Of a DNA stretch of 8,617 bases, positions 7,143 through 8,617 are shown in pieces. The DNA comes from Elusimicrobiota bacterium (GTDB lineage Bacteria > CG03 > SLGR01 > JAGXOG01), in NCBI GenBank assembly GCA_027858455.1, contig JAQICQ010000068.1, positions 1 to 8,617 of the forward strand, in the 5' to 3' direction. Position numbers and translations under genes: made by a program. The stretch's first letter is position 1. Every line of letters begins with the position of its first letter. The notes under the pieces were generated by a model. It did not search any database and was not told the origin of the DNA. It was given only the letters and a program-made list of their open reading frames with translations.

Positions 7143-7159
7143 AACCTAAAATATAGCAT
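7102..7159 (-). repeat. Direct repeat copy 1: -10 box and 5' end of the metallophosphoesterase gene
   Basis: This 58-bp block matches 8560-8617 at 56 positions, with 46 bp identical in a row (7114-7159). The two mismatches, at 7107 and 7113, both fall at third codon positions of the metallophosphoesterase (GGA/GGC and GAA/GAG). Similarity stops at 7101. Confidence 0.9.
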
Positions 7160-7178
7160 ATATTTTTTTTATTGTAAA
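7150..7178 (-). promoter_or_regulatory. Sigma-70-type promoter of the metallophosphoesterase-pilT operon
   Basis: On the minus strand TTTACA (-35, 5 of 6) and TATATT (-10, 5 of 6) are separated by 17 nt. TTAGGTT then leads directly to the ATG at 7142, so transcription should start at or just before the start codon. A second -35-like TTGACC at 7190-7195 has no good -10 at proper spacing. The 203-nt gap (7143-7345) otherwise holds only a weak AT-rich hairpin at 7289-7305 with no U-tract. Confidence 0.6.
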
Positions 7179-7345
7179 TAGGATTTATAGGTCAACCCCC
7201 TTTCTCATCAATCTTTAAATATTTTCCTTAAGTACCTGATTTATTTTTAGTTAAAAAACCACCTGAGTTCTCTGCTTCCCGCTCAACTGAAATTTCCCCA
7301 ATTTCGGTCTGCTTGAATTGTGTTTTTTGATTGGTTTTCTCATTT

Positions 7346-8380
7346 TTATTTTTCTTTTTTCTTTTTCTTGCCTTGTTTTAAATATTTCTTTGCTTGTTTG
7401 TCAAAATCGCTTTCAAAATATCTATCTTGTTCAACGCGAAACTTATCATATTCTCCCTCTGCCTTAATCTTAGCTTCAAGTGCTGATATTTTTCCTTTGT
7501 GGGTTAAAATTGGATAGTCGGATAACTCCAAGAATTTATTTAAAAACTTAACCCATTTTTTCATATTCATTACAATACCGCGCTGAGCTCGATTTTCAGC
7601 TAAATCCAAAAAGGCAGATATTATTCTTTCCAGCTCTTTTATATGTTGTTCATTAAGGTAATTTTTAGCGGTTGAAACATCGGTCTTTAATATTTTGCCG
7701 TCAGGCGCATTTTCCCAAGTTTTTAAGCCCATATTAATCTTTTTTGCATCAGATTCATTATAAATAATTTCAGCAGCAGTTTGGCCAACAATAGCCCAAT
7801 GCAATTTATTTTGAACAGTAGAAAAAAAACCTTTTGTCATTGGGTGATTTTTATCATAGTCAGCCGAAAGGGCATAAATATCTGTAATCTTTTGATACAA
7901 GCGCCTTTCACTGACCCTAATCTCACGGATTCTTTCTAAAAGTTCACTAAAGTAATCCTCGCCAAAATGCTTCATTTGTTTAAGACGCTTGTCATCCAAA
8001 ACAAAACCTTTCACAATGAACTCTCGTAGGAGCTTAGTGGCCCAAATCCTAAAATTGGTGGCTCGATGTGAATTAACTCGATAACCAACAGCTATAATTA
8101 CATCCAGATTGTAAAACTGAGTTTGATATGTTTTTCCGTCTGAAGCAGTATGTGCAAATTTTGCACTAACTGATTTTTCGTATAATTCCCCCTCTGTAAA
8201 TATATTTGCTATGTGTTTTGTAATAACACTTCTGTCAACATCAAAAAGTTCAGCCATCAGCTTTTGGGTAAGCCAAAGAGTATCATCTTTAAAAAAGACC
8301 TCAATACTCACCTTGCCTTTATCTGTTTTAAAAATAACAAAATTATTAAGTTTTTTTAGCTTGTTATTTTGATCAGTCAT
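7346..8380 (-). CDS. rhuM: RhuM family protein
   Basis: A 344-residue member of the virulence RhuM family (COG3943), named after the Salmonella SPI-3 gene; the molecular function is unsettled. It is often found inside type I restriction-modification loci. The N-terminal part contains VFFKDDTLWLTQKLMAELF and the putative HTH segment DVDRSVITKHIANIF (47-61), then the family block YNLDVIIAVGYRVNSH (90-105) and RIWATKLLREFIVKGFVLD (111-129). The C-terminal half has TAAEIIYNESDAKKINMGL (201-219) and ends in a lysine-rich tail. Length is typical and the gene looks intact. ATG has AGGA 9 nt upstream, overlapping the stop of the upstream hsdM-like remnant. Base use differs from the backbone: AT-rich and no CCGG site by eye, whereas pilT has several, which suggests transfer. 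Confidence 0.93.
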   Translation of the reverse strand: MTDQNNKLKKLNNFVIFKTDKGKVSIEVFFKDDTLWLTQKLMAELFDVDRSVITKHIANIFTEGELYEKSVSAKFAHTASDGKTYQTQFYNLDVIIAVGYRVNSHRATNFRIWATKLLREFIVKGFVLDDKRLKQMKHFGEDYFSELLERIREIRVSERRLYQKITDIYALSADYDKNHPMTKGFFSTVQNKLHWAIVGQTAAEIIYNESDAKKINMGLKTWENAPDGKILKTDVSTAKNYLNEQHIKELERIISAFLDLAENRAQRGIVMNMKKWVKFLNKFLELSDYPILTHKGKISALEAKIKAEGEYDKFRVEQDRYFESDFDKQAKKYLKQGKKKKKEK

Positions 8381-8391
8381 AAATTAAATTC

Positions 8392-8617
8392 CTATTTTTT
8401 TATAATTTCTTCTACTTTTTTAGCTTTTTTCTCTGTATCTTTTAATTCTTTTCATATTTCACCCACCGAACGACATACTTCTTCCTCTCCGGTAAAAACA
8501 TATCTTGACGGAGAAATTAGTGACTCCGTGACTTTTACAAAAACATTTGGGCTTGACTCAATGCGCCCGTCTCCCAGTCCGATATACAGAGTATCTTCAT
8601 AACCTAAAATATAGCAT
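8392..8617 (-). pseudogene. C-terminal remnant of a type I restriction-modification DNA methyltransferase (HsdM-like)
   Basis: One minus-strand frame runs from the right edge to TAG at 8392-8394, broken only by a TGA at 8452-8454. The part before the TGA includes SPNVFVKVTE and LISPSRYVFTGEEEVCRSVGEI (overlapping pieces, about codons 23-54 from the edge). The 19 codons after it read KELKDTEKKAKKVEEIIKK. This resembles the HsdM C-terminus, where an LSPSRYV- or LTPGRYV-type motif and acidic residues precede a terminal charged helix. The assignment is from memory of the family and is moderate. rhuM follows after 11 nt, an arrangement seen in type I R-M loci. The first roughly 19 codons overlap the metallophosphoesterase-derived repeat in another frame, so the methyltransferase segment is 5'-truncated near 8560 and fused to unrelated DNA. 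Confidence 0.45.
8560..8617 (-). repeat. Direct repeat copy 2: displaced 5' end of the metallophosphoesterase gene
   Basis: Second copy of the block at 7102-7159. Its metallophosphoesterase-frame translation is MKILCISDWETGA, then LSQAQMFL and a TAA stop, so only the start of the gene is present. It includes the -10-like TATATT and ATG. The match reaches the last base of the window, so the repeat may continue beyond it. Confidence 0.88.

Noticed and set aside
7289..7305. GAAATT/AATTTC hairpin after rhuM as a terminator
   Set aside because: The 6-bp stem is AT-rich and no T-tract follows it on the minus strand, so it does not look like an intrinsic terminator.

Overview
The window looks like a piece of a draft or metagenomic genome from an anaerobic bacterium with a Gram-negative-type envelope and type IV pili. 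The evidence is a COG1900/COG2122 homocysteine-type sulfur module (typical of anaerobes), a PilT ATPase, a Csd3/MepM-like M23 peptidase and a signal-peptide-bearing DUF4139 protein. Uncultured lineages such as Elusimicrobiota or Omnitrophota would fit, but I cannot assign a phylum. All genes read on the minus strand. The backbone (about 1-7140) is rich in CCGG and uses many TTG and GTG starts with overlapping stop/start codons. TGA serves as the ordinary stop for most of these genes.

In transcription order (right to left), the backbone begins with a good sigma-70-type promoter at 7150-7178, only 7 nt from the first ATG. It drives a tight run: metallophosphoesterase (7142-6576), PilT (6571-5504), a cyclic-nucleotide-binding plus GAF protein (5507-4635), an M23 peptidase (4647-3391) and a UPF0280/COG2122 protein (3407-2640). 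Neighbours are 4 nt apart or overlap by 4 to 17 nt, so this is probably one operon. It mixes pilus retraction, signal sensing, peptidoglycan remodelling and sulfur assimilation. The UPF0280 gene is full length but carries one in-frame TGA where the family has glycine.

A 234-nt gap with an imperfect inverted repeat follows. Next is the COG1900/DUF39 homocysteine biosynthesis gene (2405-1248), coupled through a TTGA overlap to a DUF4139 protein (1251 to beyond the left edge). COG1900 and COG2122 are known partners in methanogen homocysteine and persulfide chemistry, so the sulfur genes probably work together despite the gap.

The right end (about 7160-8617) is foreign in character. It is AT-rich, and the rhuM coding region has no CCGG site. 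It holds a complete rhuM gene preceded 11 nt upstream by what looks like the C-terminal remnant of a type I restriction-modification methyltransferase (HsdM), also carrying an in-frame TGA. A 58-bp near-perfect copy of the metallophosphoesterase promoter -10 box, start codon and first codons lies at the extreme right edge, so the rhuM segment is bracketed by direct repeats. This could be an integration scar or an assembly end effect.

I see no RNA genes, CRISPR array or complete insertion sequence.
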